Positions 9,290 to 19,981 of a DNA stretch of 63,099 nucleotides are shown here, piece after piece. Source of the stretch: Actinomycetes bacterium (GTDB lineage Bacteria > Actinomycetota > Actinomycetes > Mycobacteriales > Mycobacteriaceae); contig JAKOYE010000247.1 in assembly GCA_029780675.1 (NCBI GenBank), positions 1 to 63,099 of the forward strand. The letters are read 5' to 3'. The translations under genes and the position numbers were made by a program. The notes under the pieces were generated by a model, which saw only the letters and a list, made by a program, of their open reading frames with translations, was not told the DNA's origin and ran no database searches. Each line of letters starts with the position of its first letter. Position 1 is the stretch's first letter.

Positions 9290-10807
9290 TCAGACCTCCA
9301 CCCAATCCAGGGTCCGCTGCACGGCCTTCTGCCAGCCCGCATAGCCAGCGGCCCGCTGCTCGTCGGTCCACCGGGGCGTCCACCGCCTGCTCTCCTGCCA
9401 GTTGGCCCTCAGGTCCTCCGGGTCCTTCCAGTAGCCGACCGCCAGGCCGGCCGCGTAGGCGGCGCCGAGTGCGGTGGTCTCGGCGACCACCGGTCGCGAG
9501 ACCTCGACCCCGAGCACGTCGGCCTGGATCTGCATGCAGAGCTCGTTGAGCGTGACCCCGCCGTCGACCTTGAGCACTTCCAGTCGCACCCCGGAGTCGG
9601 CGGCCATCGCATCCACCACGTCGCGGCTCTGGTAGCAGATCGCCTCCAGGGTTGCCCGGGCCACATGCGCGTTGGAGTTGAATCGAGACAGGCCCACGAT
9701 CGCGCCGCGGGCATCGGATCGCCAGTAGGGCGCGAACAGGCCGGAGAACGCCGGGACGAAGTACACGCCGCCGTTGTCCTCGACCTGAGAGGCCAGCGTC
9801 TCGCTGTCCGACGCACCGCTGATGATGCCCAGTTGATCCCGCAGCCACTGCACAGCGGACCCGGTCACCGCGATCGAACCCTCAAGGGCATAAACGGGTT
9901 TCGCTGCACCGAACTGGTAGCACAACGTGGTCAGCAGGCCGTTGTTGCTGCGGACGATCTTCTCTCCGGTGTTCAGCAGCAGGAAGTTCCCGGTGCCGTA
10001 GGTGTTCTTGGCCTCGCCGGGCCTCAAGCAGACCTGGCCCACCATGGCGGCCTGCTGGTCACCCAGGCTCGCCGTCACCGGCACCTCGCCGTCGGCGGGC
10101 CCGTCCGGGTGAGTCATCCCGTAGGGCTCCGGGGACGAGGACGGCCGGATATCGGGCAACATCTGCCGCGGAATCCCGAAGAACCCCAACAGTTCGTCGT
10201 CCCAGTCCAGCGTTTCCAGGTTCATCAGCATGGTGCGACTGGCGTTGGTCACGTCGGTGACGTGGACCCCGCCGTGGGAGGCGCCGCCGGTCAGATTCCA
10301 CAGCACCCAGGAGTCCGGCGTGCCGAACATCGCATCACCACGCTCGGCGTCCGCACGCAGGCCCTCGACGTTCTCCAGCATCCACTGCAATTTGCCGCCG
10401 GAGAAGTAGGTCGCCGGTGGCAGCCCCGACTTCCGCCGGATCACCTCACCACGGCCGTCCCGGTCGAGCGCGGCGGCGATGTGGTCGGTCCTGGTGTCCT
10501 GCCACACGATGGCGTTGCAGTACGGCCGGCCCGTCTTCCGGTTCCACACCAGGGTGGTCTCGCGCTGGTTGGTGATTCCGAGGGCGACCAGGTCGGTAGC
10601 CGAAAGCCTGGTGTTGTTCAGGGCGGACATCACCACACTTTGAGTCCGCTCCCAGATCTCGACCGGATTGTGCTCGACCCATCCGGCCCGGGGCAGGATC
10701 TGCTGGTGCTCGAGCTGGTGTCGGCCGACCTCATTGCCGTCGTGGTCGAAGATCATGCACCGGGTGCTGGTGGTGCCCTGGTCGATTGAGGCGACGAATT
10801 CTGCCAA
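9290..10807 (-). CDS. glpK: Glycerol kinase
   Basis: FGGY-family kinase of 505 aa that phosphorylates glycerol to glycerol-3-phosphate with ATP. Visible are the ATP-binding start [20 protein letters not shown], the glycerol-site [16 protein letters not shown] segment and the C-terminal signature [20 protein letters not shown]. Length is the usual one. It corresponds to Rv3696c by position and sequence as I recall it. The upstream 265 bp hold a candidate palindromic operator. Confidence 0.96.
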   Translation of the reverse strand: MAEFVASIDQGTTSTRCMIFDHDGNEVGRHQLEHQQILPRAGWVEHNPVEIWERTQSVVMSALNNTRLSATDLVALGITNQRETTLVWNRKTGRPYCNAIVWQDTRTDHIAAALDRDGRGEVIRRKSGLPPATYFSGGKLQWMLENVEGLRADAERGDAMFGTPDSWVLWNLTGGASHGGVHVTDVTNASRTMLMNLETLDWDDELLGFFGIPRQMLPDIRPSSSPEPYGMTHPDGPADGEVPVTASLGDQQAAMVGQVCLRPGEAKNTYGTGNFLLLNTGEKIVRSNNGLLTTLCYQFGAAKPVYALEGSIAVTGSAVQWLRDQLGIISGASDSETLASQVEDNGGVYFVPAFSGLFAPYWRSDARGAIVGLSRFNSNAHVARATLEAICYQSRDVVDAMAADSGVRLEVLKVDGGVTLNELCMQIQADVLGVEVSRPVVAETTALGAAYAAGLAVGYWKDPEDLRANWQESRRWTPRWTDEQRAAGYAGWQKAVQRTLDWVEV

Positions 10808-10851
10808 GGGAACTCCTTAACGATGTCACGGCGTCGAAGCGCGCCGATCCC

Positions 10852-10877
10852 GGTCACAGGATGTGCACATGTGACCC
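10852..10877. promoter_or_regulatory. Imperfect palindrome upstream of glpK (candidate operator)
   Basis: GGTCACA and TGTGACC arms enclose a second small palindrome, TGTGCACA. It lies about 45 bases upstream of the glpK start, where a repressor or promoter element would sit. It has the reverse of the CRP half-site order, so no regulator is named. Confidence 0.35.
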
Positions 10878-11072
10878 GGAGTCTGCCATCGTCCATGATC
10901 GTTCACATGGGCTTTCCGGACCGCGAGGTCGCCGACATGCCCCGTGGCGGACCGGACGCCTGCCGGCTCGACCGGCAGGTTGCGGTGGCGCGGGTCATCT
11001 GAACCCTGTTTCTGCTGCGTGCCGAAGCCGCGGTGCTTGCGCGAGCCGCACTGAGCCTGTTGCATCGTCGGG

Positions 11073-12553
11073 GTGGGAGATGAGGTCACGCACGCCAGCT
11101 ACAGCCGCAAGCACCGGCAGGAGTACCGGCAGAAGGTCCAGCTCTGCCTGGACGTGTTCGAAACCATGCTCTCGGAGTCCAGTTTCGAATTCGACCGCCC
11201 GCTGACCGGGATGGAAATCGAGTGCAACCTCGTCGACGCCCACTACCAACCGGCCATGCTGAATCAGGAAGTGCTGGCTTCCATCGCCGACCCGGCATAT
11301 CAGACCGAGCTCGGTGCCTACAACATCGAATTTAACGTTCCGCCAAGGCCTTTGCCCGGGCGAACCGCGCTTGAGCTGGAAGCCGAGGTTCGGGCCAGTC
11401 TGAACGCGGCGGAGACGAAGGCCAGTACCGACGGTGCCCACATCGTCATGATCGGCATCCTGCCGACGCTGATGCCCGAGGACCTGGCGGGCAGCTGGAT
11501 GAGCCCGTCGTTGCGCTACCAGGCGTTGAACGACTCGATCTTCACCGCGCGCGGCGAGGACATCCTGATCGACATCGCCGGCGCGGAGCGGCTGAGCATC
11601 CACGCCGAGTCGATCGCCCCGGAGTCCGCCTGCACCAGCATGCAGCTGCATCTGCAGGTGTCCCCGGCCGATTTCGCCAACAACTGGAACGCCGCCCAGG
11701 TGCTGGCGGGCCCCCAGCTGGCGCTGGGCGCCAATTCCCCCTACTTCTTCGGCCGCCAATTGTGGGCGGAGACCAGGATCGAATTGTTCGCGCAGGCCAC
11801 CGACACCCGGCCGGAGGAACTCAAGGCACAGGGTGTGCGGCCCCGGGTGTGGTTCGGCGAGCGCTGGATCACCTCATCTTCGACCTGTTCGAGGAGAACG
11901 TGCGCTATTTCCCGACCTTGCTTCCGGAGTTGTCCGACGAGGACCCCCGCGCTGAACTCGCGGCGGGCCGCACCCCGCTTCTCCCCGAGCTTCGGCTGCA
12001 CAACGGGACCGTGTACCGCTGGAACCGTCCCGTCTACGACGTCGTCGGCGACGGCGCAGCGGGCCGTCCGCACCTGCGGGTGGAGAATCGAGTGCTGCCG
12101 GCCGGCCCGACGGTGGTCGACATGATGGCCAATGCGGCCTTCTACTACGGACTCCTGCGAACGCTTTCCGAGGATGAGCGGCCGCTGTGGACGAAGATGA
12201 GTTTCACCGCCGCCCATGACAATTTCATCGAGGCCGCCCGGCACGGTATGAATGCACGGCTGTACTGGCCCGGACTGGGCGAGGTGACACCCGATGAACT
12301 GGTCCTTCGCCACCTGCTGCCGATGGCCGATGAGGGTCTGCGCCGCTGGCGGGTCGCCACCGAGGTCCGTGACCGCTATCTCGGCGTCATCGAGGGCCGC
12401 GCCAAGACCGGCCGCAACGGATCCGCATGGCAGGTGGAGACCGTCAACCGGTTGGAGCGGCACGGACTGGATCGGCCGGCGGCGCTGGCGGAGATGCTGC
12501 ACCGGTACTGCGATCTGATGCACAGCAATGCGCCGGTGCACACCTGGCCGTGA
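11073..12553 (+). pseudogene. Glutamate-cysteine ligase-like (GCS2 family) gene with a frameshift
   Basis: Two overlapping open frames together encode one GCS2-family carboxylate-amine ligase of about 493 aa. The 5' part (from GTG 11073) reads MGDEVTHASYSRKHRQEYRQ through LTGMEIECNLVD to VWFGERWIT. The 3' part continues in the next frame with FDLFEENVRYFPTLLPELSD to the stop at 12553. The frames join at about 11874: ACCTCATCTTC reads correctly (T-S-I-F) if one base is restored between TC and ATC. Position and length match Rv3698 as I remember it. Either the gene is recently inactivated or the assembly lacks one base. The active-site region before the break is intact. The family assignment is firm, the true substrate unknown. 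Confidence 0.8.
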
Positions 12554-12576
12554 TCCGAGCCGACCGCGCCATGGGG

Positions 12577-12668
12577 CCGGCGCACGACGTCGAGATGTGC
12601 CGGCGCACTACGTCGAGATGTGCCGGCGCACGACGTCGAGATGTGCTGGCGCACTACGTTGGGACGTA
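12577..12668. repeat. Four tandem 23-bp units abutting a start codon
   Basis: Units begin at 12577, 12600, 12623 and 12646, with consensus CCGGCGCAC(G/T)ACGTCGAGATGTG. Units 1 and 3 are identical, unit 2 differs by one base and unit 4 is diverged. The last unit runs into the A of the methyltransferase ATG at 12668, so the array forms its whole 5' region. Confidence 0.9.
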
Positions 12669-13333
12669 TGGAATCCGAAGTCATGGACTGGGAGAGCGCC
12701 TACCGACAGGAAGGGGCGTTCACCGGTCCGCCGCCGTGGAACATCGGTGAACCGCAGCCCGAACTGGCGGCTCTGATCGACTCGGCTCGCGGCGAGGTCC
12801 TGGACGCGGGCTGCGGCTACGCCGAGTTGGCCCTCGCGGCGGCCGCCGCCGGACATCCCGTTGTGGGGATAGATCTGGCGCCGACCGCAGTTGCGGCGGC
12901 CGCGGAGGAAGCCGCCCGGCGCGGCCTGACCGACGCGACATTCGTCGCCGCCGACATCACCTCGTTCACCGGCTACGACGGCCGGTTCGGGACCATCTTC
13001 GACAGCACGCTGTTCCACTCGCTGCCCATCGAGGGACGTGATGGCTATCTGCGTTCGATCCACCGGGCCGCCGCACCCGGTGCCCGGTACTACGTCCTGG
13101 TGTTCGCCGAGGGCGCCTTTCCACCCGATTTCGAGACCGGGCCGCATGCGGTCTCCGCGGAGGAGTTGCGGGCGGCGGTGTCCCGGCACTTCGCGGTGGA
13201 CGACATCCGCCCGGCCTGGATTCACGTCAACCCCGTCGAGGGAATGCCGCTTCCCCCCGGCGACCTGCCGCGCGACGAGACGGGCCGGCCGAAGCTGCCG
13301 GCGTTTCTACTGACCGCACACAAATCCGACTAG
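12668..13333 (+). CDS. Class I SAM-dependent methyltransferase
   Basis: A 221-aa Rossmann-fold methyltransferase. SAM motif I is EVLDAGCGYAELALAAAAAG. Acidic motif II is VVGIDLAP and motif III is FVAADITSF. The segment FDSTLFHSLPIEGRDGYLRS follows. Substrate unknown. The start MESEVMDWESAYRQ is chosen because it begins the conserved domain and the tandem repeat lies directly before it. It corresponds to Rv3699 by neighbourhood as I recall it. It converges on the next gene with a four-base overlap of 3' ends. Confidence 0.9.
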   Translation: MESEVMDWESAYRQEGAFTGPPPWNIGEPQPELAALIDSARGEVLDAGCGYAELALAAAAAGHPVVGIDLAPTAVAAAAEEAARRGLTDATFVAADITSFTGYDGRFGTIFDSTLFHSLPIEGRDGYLRSIHRAAAPGARYYVLVFAEGAFPPDFETGPHAVSAEELRAAVSRHFAVDDIRPAWIHVNPVEGMPLPPGDLPRDETGRPKLPAFLLTAHKSD

Positions 13334-13728
13334 CGACCCGGGGGCACCGGCAGTGCGGTTGTCGGCGAACCACCGCGCATAGCGGGTCCGTCCGGCCCCA
13401 TCATGCCCGGGCCCATCATGCCCGGCCCCATCATTCCGGGGCCCCGCCCATCGGGGTCGCCCATCGGCGGCCGGGGGATCATCACTCCGGCTGGATGCCG
13501 AGGCCCGTCCCAACCGCCGGGCCCACTGTGCCGCCCCAGTGCGAAGCCGGTGAAGAAGATCGCCCCGACGATGAACACCAGACCTGCCACGATCGCGACC
13601 CAGGCGGCCGTCTGATAGAGCCGGTTAGGCCGAGTGCTGGGGCTCGGCGGCACCGCAACGGCGGGGACGGCCTCGGTCACGGACTGACGGTCGGCTTCGG
13701 CTACGGACTTCTCTGTTGATTCGGTCAT
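13330..13728 (-). CDS. Proline/glycine/methionine-rich membrane protein
   Basis: A 132-aa protein with a polar cytoplasmic N-terminus, one transmembrane segment (AAWVAIVAGLVFIVGAIFFT) and an extracytoplasmic tail containing three GPGMMGPGMM-type repeats and poly-Pro turns. No enzymatic motif. Small Pro-rich membrane proteins occur at this place in the Rv3705-Rv3706 region of M. tuberculosis, but I cannot assign a one-to-one orthologue. The Met-rich repeat could bind a soft metal; that is speculation. Confidence 0.75.
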   Translation of the reverse strand: MTESTEKSVAEADRQSVTEAVPAVAVPPSPSTRPNRLYQTAAWVAIVAGLVFIVGAIFFTGFALGRHSGPGGWDGPRHPAGVMIPRPPMGDPDGRGPGMMGPGMMGPGMMGPDGPAMRGGSPTTALPVPPGR

Positions 13729-13936
13729 ACGACCACCCTCGTCTGCAGCCCAGGGTGCGCGCTGTGTCGCGGATGTGAATCGGCTATGAGCGTCGTCGAA
13801 TCCGCCTCCCCACTGTGCCCGGAAGCGCTATGAATCAGGGGGGCGGAACGCCGGAGTCAATCTCACCCAACGTGAATCGGAACTGATCGACGCGACGGAG
13901 GCCGCGGCGACGGCTCATCTCGACACCGATGCACTC

Positions 13937-14464
13937 ATGGACCTCCACGCACGGGTCCGCCGGGCACGCAACAAGTACGTGATGCTCTACCGGCGACGTG
14001 GCGCGGCGAAGGTGCGCGCCAAAGGGGCCCGGGGGGTGGCGGCCGAGGCCAACGAGCGCGGATGGGCCAAGGCCGAGGTGTTCGAGGAGGCGCTGGCGCG
14101 GGTCAGCCACCAACTGGCGGCCGCAGCGCAACGCAGTGCCCAGGAGTTGAAACGGGAGCGTCTGGACCGGGCCCGGAAGGGCACGCCGGAGTCAAGCGAC
14201 TCCGGCACCGGAAAGAAGTCCGACCCGAAGAAGACCGGGAAGGGAAAGGCCGACCGGGACAAGACCGGCGCCAAGAAATCCGGCGGTAAGAAGGCCGGCA
14301 GCACAAAGGCCGACAGCACGAAGGCCGACAGCACGAAGGCCGACAGCACAAAGGCCGCCCGCACAAAGGAAAAAGCTCCCCGCAAGACGACCGGCCGGAT
14401 CAAGTCCGAGGCGTCATCCAAGGCCAGCGGCGCCCGCCGTCAGGCCAAACGCGACAGCCGCTGA
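13937..14464 (+). CDS. Lysine/alanine-rich (histone H1-like tail) protein, N-terminus probably frameshifted
   Basis: The protein has a helical N-terminal domain (LHARVRRARNKYVMLYRRRG) and a long basic tail with four repeats of the STKAD type, resembling mycobacterial DNA-binding tails. The first in-frame ATG is 13937 (175 aa), but coding-like sequence continues upstream in frame (LTQRESELIDATEAAATAHL) with no ATG or GTG. An ATG at 13830 (MNQGG) would join that reading if the G6 run at 13838-13843 had one more base. The intact gene is therefore probably 13830-14464 with a one-base loss, genuine or artefactual. A nucleoid role is inference from composition. Confidence 0.7.
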   Translation: MDLHARVRRARNKYVMLYRRRGAAKVRAKGARGVAAEANERGWAKAEVFEEALARVSHQLAAAAQRSAQELKRERLDRARKGTPESSDSGTGKKSDPKKTGKGKADRDKTGAKKSGGKKAGSTKADSTKADSTKADSTKAARTKEKAPRKTTGRIKSEASSKASGARRQAKRDSR

Positions 14465-14482
14465 TCGGTCGGGCCCCTGCGC

Positions 14483-15523
<1,041 letters not shown>

Positions 15524-16789
15524 CTAGCGACCCGTCCCCGCGTAGACCACGGCTTCTTCCTCGCCGCCGAGGTGGAACGCCTCATGCAACGCCGCCACGG
15601 CCTTGTCGACCTCAGAATCCTTGATCAACACCGAGATCCGGATTTCGGAGGTGGAGATGAGGTCGATGTTGATACCGACCTCGGCCAGTGCCTCGCAGAA
15701 CGTGGCGGTAACGCCCGGGTGGCTGCGCATACCCGCCCCCACCAGTGACACCTTGCCGATCTGATCGTCGTAAAGCACGCTGGAGAAACCGATCTCGTCC
15801 TGCAGTTCGGTGAGCTTCTCCACCGCGCGCGGCGCGGAGTCGCGCGAGCAGGTGAAAGTGATGTCGGTCTTGCCGTCCTCGACCTTCGAGATGTTCTGCA
15901 GCACCATGTCGATGTTGACGTCGGCGTCGGCGACCGCGCGGAACACCTTGGCGGCGTATCCGGGGACGTCCGGCAGTGCGACGACGGTGACCTTGGCCTC
16001 GCTGCGGTCGTGGGCAACCCCGGTCAGGATGGCGTCTTCCATGGTGGTGTCCTCGATTGATCCGGTGACGATCGTGCCCGGCTTGTCGGAGTACGACGAG
16101 CGGACATGGATCGGAACGTGGTAGCGGCGGGCGTATTCCACACACCGCAGCATGAGCACCTTGGCTCCGCACGCCGCCATTTCGAGCATCTCCTCGAAGG
16201 TGACGGTGTCCAGACGGCGGGCGTTGGGCACGATGCGCGGGTCGGCGGTGAAGATACCGTCGACGTCGGTGTAGATCTCACACACGTCGGCGTTGAGGGC
16301 GGCGGCCAGGGCGACGGCGGTGGTGTCCGACCCACCGCGGCCGAGGGTCGTCACGTCCTTGCTGTCCTGGCTGACACCCTGGAACCCGGCGACCAGGACG
16401 ATCTGCCCCTCGTCGAGCGCGGAACGCAACCGCCCCGGGGTGACGTCGATGATCTTGGCGTTGCCGTGCGTGCCGGTGGTGATCACCCCCGCCTGGGATC
16501 CGGTGAACGAACGGGCCTGGGCGCCCAGGGATTCGATGGCCATGGCGACCAGGGCGTTGGAGATCCGCTCCCCTGCCGTCAGCAGCATGTCCAGTTCGCG
16601 CGGTGGGGGAACCGGCGCCACCTGGCGGGCCAGGTCGAGAAGTTCGTCGGTGGTGTCACCCATCGCCGACACCACGACCACGACGTCGTTACCGGCTTTC
16701 TTGGTCTCGACGATGCGCTCGGCGACCCGGCGAATCCGCTCGGCGTCGCCCACCGAGGAACCGCCGTACTTCTGCACGACGAGCGCCAC
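15524..16789 (-). CDS. ask: Aspartokinase
   Basis: 421 aa. Phosphorylates aspartate, first step of the aspartate family pathway. The kinase motif is [20 protein letters not shown]. The C-terminal half (about residues 265-421) holds two ACT domains ([19 protein letters not shown] and [20 protein letters not shown]) for lysine/threonine feedback. In this family an internal start often gives a separate beta subunit. The GTG or ATG codons near residue 250 would allow that but nothing here proves it. Confidence 0.97.
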   Translation of the reverse strand: MALVVQKYGGSSVGDAERIRRVAERIVETKKAGNDVVVVVSAMGDTTDELLDLARQVAPVPPPRELDMLLTAGERISNALVAMAIESLGAQARSFTGSQAGVITTGTHGNAKIIDVTPGRLRSALDEGQIVLVAGFQGVSQDSKDVTTLGRGGSDTTAVALAAALNADVCEIYTDVDGIFTADPRIVPNARRLDTVTFEEMLEMAACGAKVLMLRCVEYARRYHVPIHVRSSYSDKPGTIVTGSIEDTTMEDAILTGVAHDRSEAKVTVVALPDVPGYAAKVFRAVADADVNIDMVLQNISKVEDGKTDITFTCSRDSAPRAVEKLTELQDEIGFSSVLYDDQIGKVSLVGAGMRSHPGVTATFCEALAEVGINIDLISTSEIRISVLIKDSEVDKAVAALHEAFHLGGEEEAVVYAGTGR

Positions 16790-16874
16790 TTTCTTCCCTT
16801 CTGCCCACCGTTTTCATACGCACGGTGATTTGTCAGCCCTCCGACGGGGCGACGGTTTGCAACTATCAGGATAA

Positions 16875-16896
16875 GGGGTGCGCGTCGCACCCCTTT
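16875..16896. promoter_or_regulatory. GC-rich hairpin followed by TTT between ask and the nitroreductase gene
   Basis: GGGGTGCG (16875-16882), a CGT loop and CGCACCCC (16886-16893) form a perfect eight-base stem followed by TTT. It lies in the 137-bp divergent intergenic region, in the ask leader on the minus strand. It may be an attenuator or a protein-binding site. No gene ends here, so an ordinary terminator is unlikely. Confidence 0.4.
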
Positions 16897-16926
16897 CCAC
16901 CGCGCGCCTGGGTAACCTGCCTGGCG

Positions 16927-17538
16927 ATGTCACAACAGCCGTCACACCAGCCCCGCGAGCGCCGTGCGAAGACCCGGGTGCCGATCCACCGGCCGATCGC
17001 CGACCGATGGAGTCCACGCGCCTTTGACCCGGACGCCGTCGTCACCACCGAGGTTCTGACCGGACTGCTGGAAGCCGCCAGGTGGGCGGCCACCTGGGGC
17101 CGGCGGCAACCGGTGCGTTTTGTGGTGGGGTCGCGCGGGGATGACACCTACCAGCGCCTGGCGTCTCTGCTGAATCGGGGCAACGCCTACGCGACAAACG
17201 CGGGTGCCCTGGTTCTGGTGTGCGCCGACGAAGGCGACGACGAACCGACTGCGCTCTACAGCGGGGTCGATGCGGGCGCGGCGGCGGCGAATCTCGCGGT
17301 CGAGGCTGTCGCCCGGGGTCTGGTCAGCCACCCGATGGCGGGCTTCGACGTCGACGGCGCTCGGTCCGCCTTCGGGATCCCGCGACACGTTCGGCCGCTG
17401 ATGGTCATCGCCGTCGGTTCACTGGCGGACCCGGCTTCGGTCTCCGAGGATGTCGCCGAACGCGACCGCCGACCTCGCGAGCGCCTCCCCCTCGAGGAGG
17501 TCGCTTTCGCCGAGACCTGGGGACAAGCCTGGCGCTGA
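16927..17538 (+). CDS. Nitroreductase-family FMN protein
   Basis: 203 aa. N-terminal RPIADRWSPRAFDPDAVVTT followed by LLEAARWAATWGRRQPVRFV is the classic start of the nitroreductase fold, where SxR and the following Asn/Gln-Pro segment bind FMN. The C-terminal HVRPLMVIAVGSLADPASVS matches the family. It likely reduces quinones or nitro compounds with NAD(P)H; the substrate is unknown. Start at ATG 16927, divergent from ask. Confidence 0.85.
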   Translation: MSQQPSHQPRERRAKTRVPIHRPIADRWSPRAFDPDAVVTTEVLTGLLEAARWAATWGRRQPVRFVVGSRGDDTYQRLASLLNRGNAYATNAGALVLVCADEGDDEPTALYSGVDAGAAAANLAVEAVARGLVSHPMAGFDVDGARSAFGIPRHVRPLMVIAVGSLADPASVSEDVAERDRRPRERLPLEEVAFAETWGQAWR

Positions 17539-17553
17539 GGATGCGCCCCGGGC

Positions 17554-17961
17554 TCACGCCATGCCGGACAGCATCAGTCCGGCGGCAAACGACCCGAACA
17601 CCACCGTCGTCGCCAGGGCCGGCCAGATCCACATCGGCCTCGCGCGCCGCACTGCGAACGCAATCCCCAGCGCCGCCATCAGCACGGCAACCACGAGTCC
17701 GCCCCAGGTCACCAGGTACGCCAACGCCACCCACGGCATACCGCAGTTCCGTCCGCAGTTGTCGGTGGTGATCTCGAAGTATCCGGAGAAGGCGAACGAC
17801 GCCACCGCGGCCAGCAGTGTGACCACCACAAGGACCACGGTCACCGTCGTGTCGACCGCAGAACGACGGGGCCGGGGCGGGGGAAGCGGAGGATGCCACG
17901 GTTCATTCGGCGGCGTCACCCGCACGATTGTGCCTGCTGAGGCAACCGGAGTACAGTTCAT
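17554..17961 (-). CDS. Small membrane protein, three transmembrane segments
   Basis: 135 aa. A proline-rich N-terminus precedes TVTVVLVVVTLLAAVASFAF, then VALAYLVTWGGLVVAVLMAA and a third hydrophobic stretch near the C-terminus. Two cysteines (NCGRNCG) lie in the loop between helices 1 and 2. No known catalytic motif. Its 3' end faces the 3' end of the nitroreductase gene. Confidence 0.7.
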   Translation of the reverse strand: MNCTPVASAGTIVRVTPPNEPWHPPLPPPRPRRSAVDTTVTVVLVVVTLLAAVASFAFSGYFEITTDNCGRNCGMPWVALAYLVTWGGLVVAVLMAALGIAFAVRRARPMWIWPALATTVVFGSFAAGLMLSGMA

Positions 17962-18085
17962 TGCGTGCAGCGGGTGCTCCTCCTCGGACGCCGCGGCGGG
18001 GTCTGATCCAGACCGGCTTCCCGTCGCGGGTGTTCGCGATGCCGCCGGTCTTCCCGACGCGGCTCGCCGCGACGGCCAGGTCTGA

Positions 18086-19936
<1,851 letters not shown>

Positions 19937-19981
19937 ACCCGGAATCTCGTGATGGCCGCTGCTCGGCTAATCTAACCGGCG

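Noticed and set aside
10852..10877. A CRP-type site upstream of glpK
   Set aside because: The half-sites are in the reverse order (GTCACA...TGTGAC), so it was listed only as an unassigned palindrome.
14290..14370. Tandem ACAAAGGCCGACAG-type repeats as a regulatory array
   Set aside because: They encode the in-frame S-T-K-A-D repeats of the basic tail and need no other explanation.
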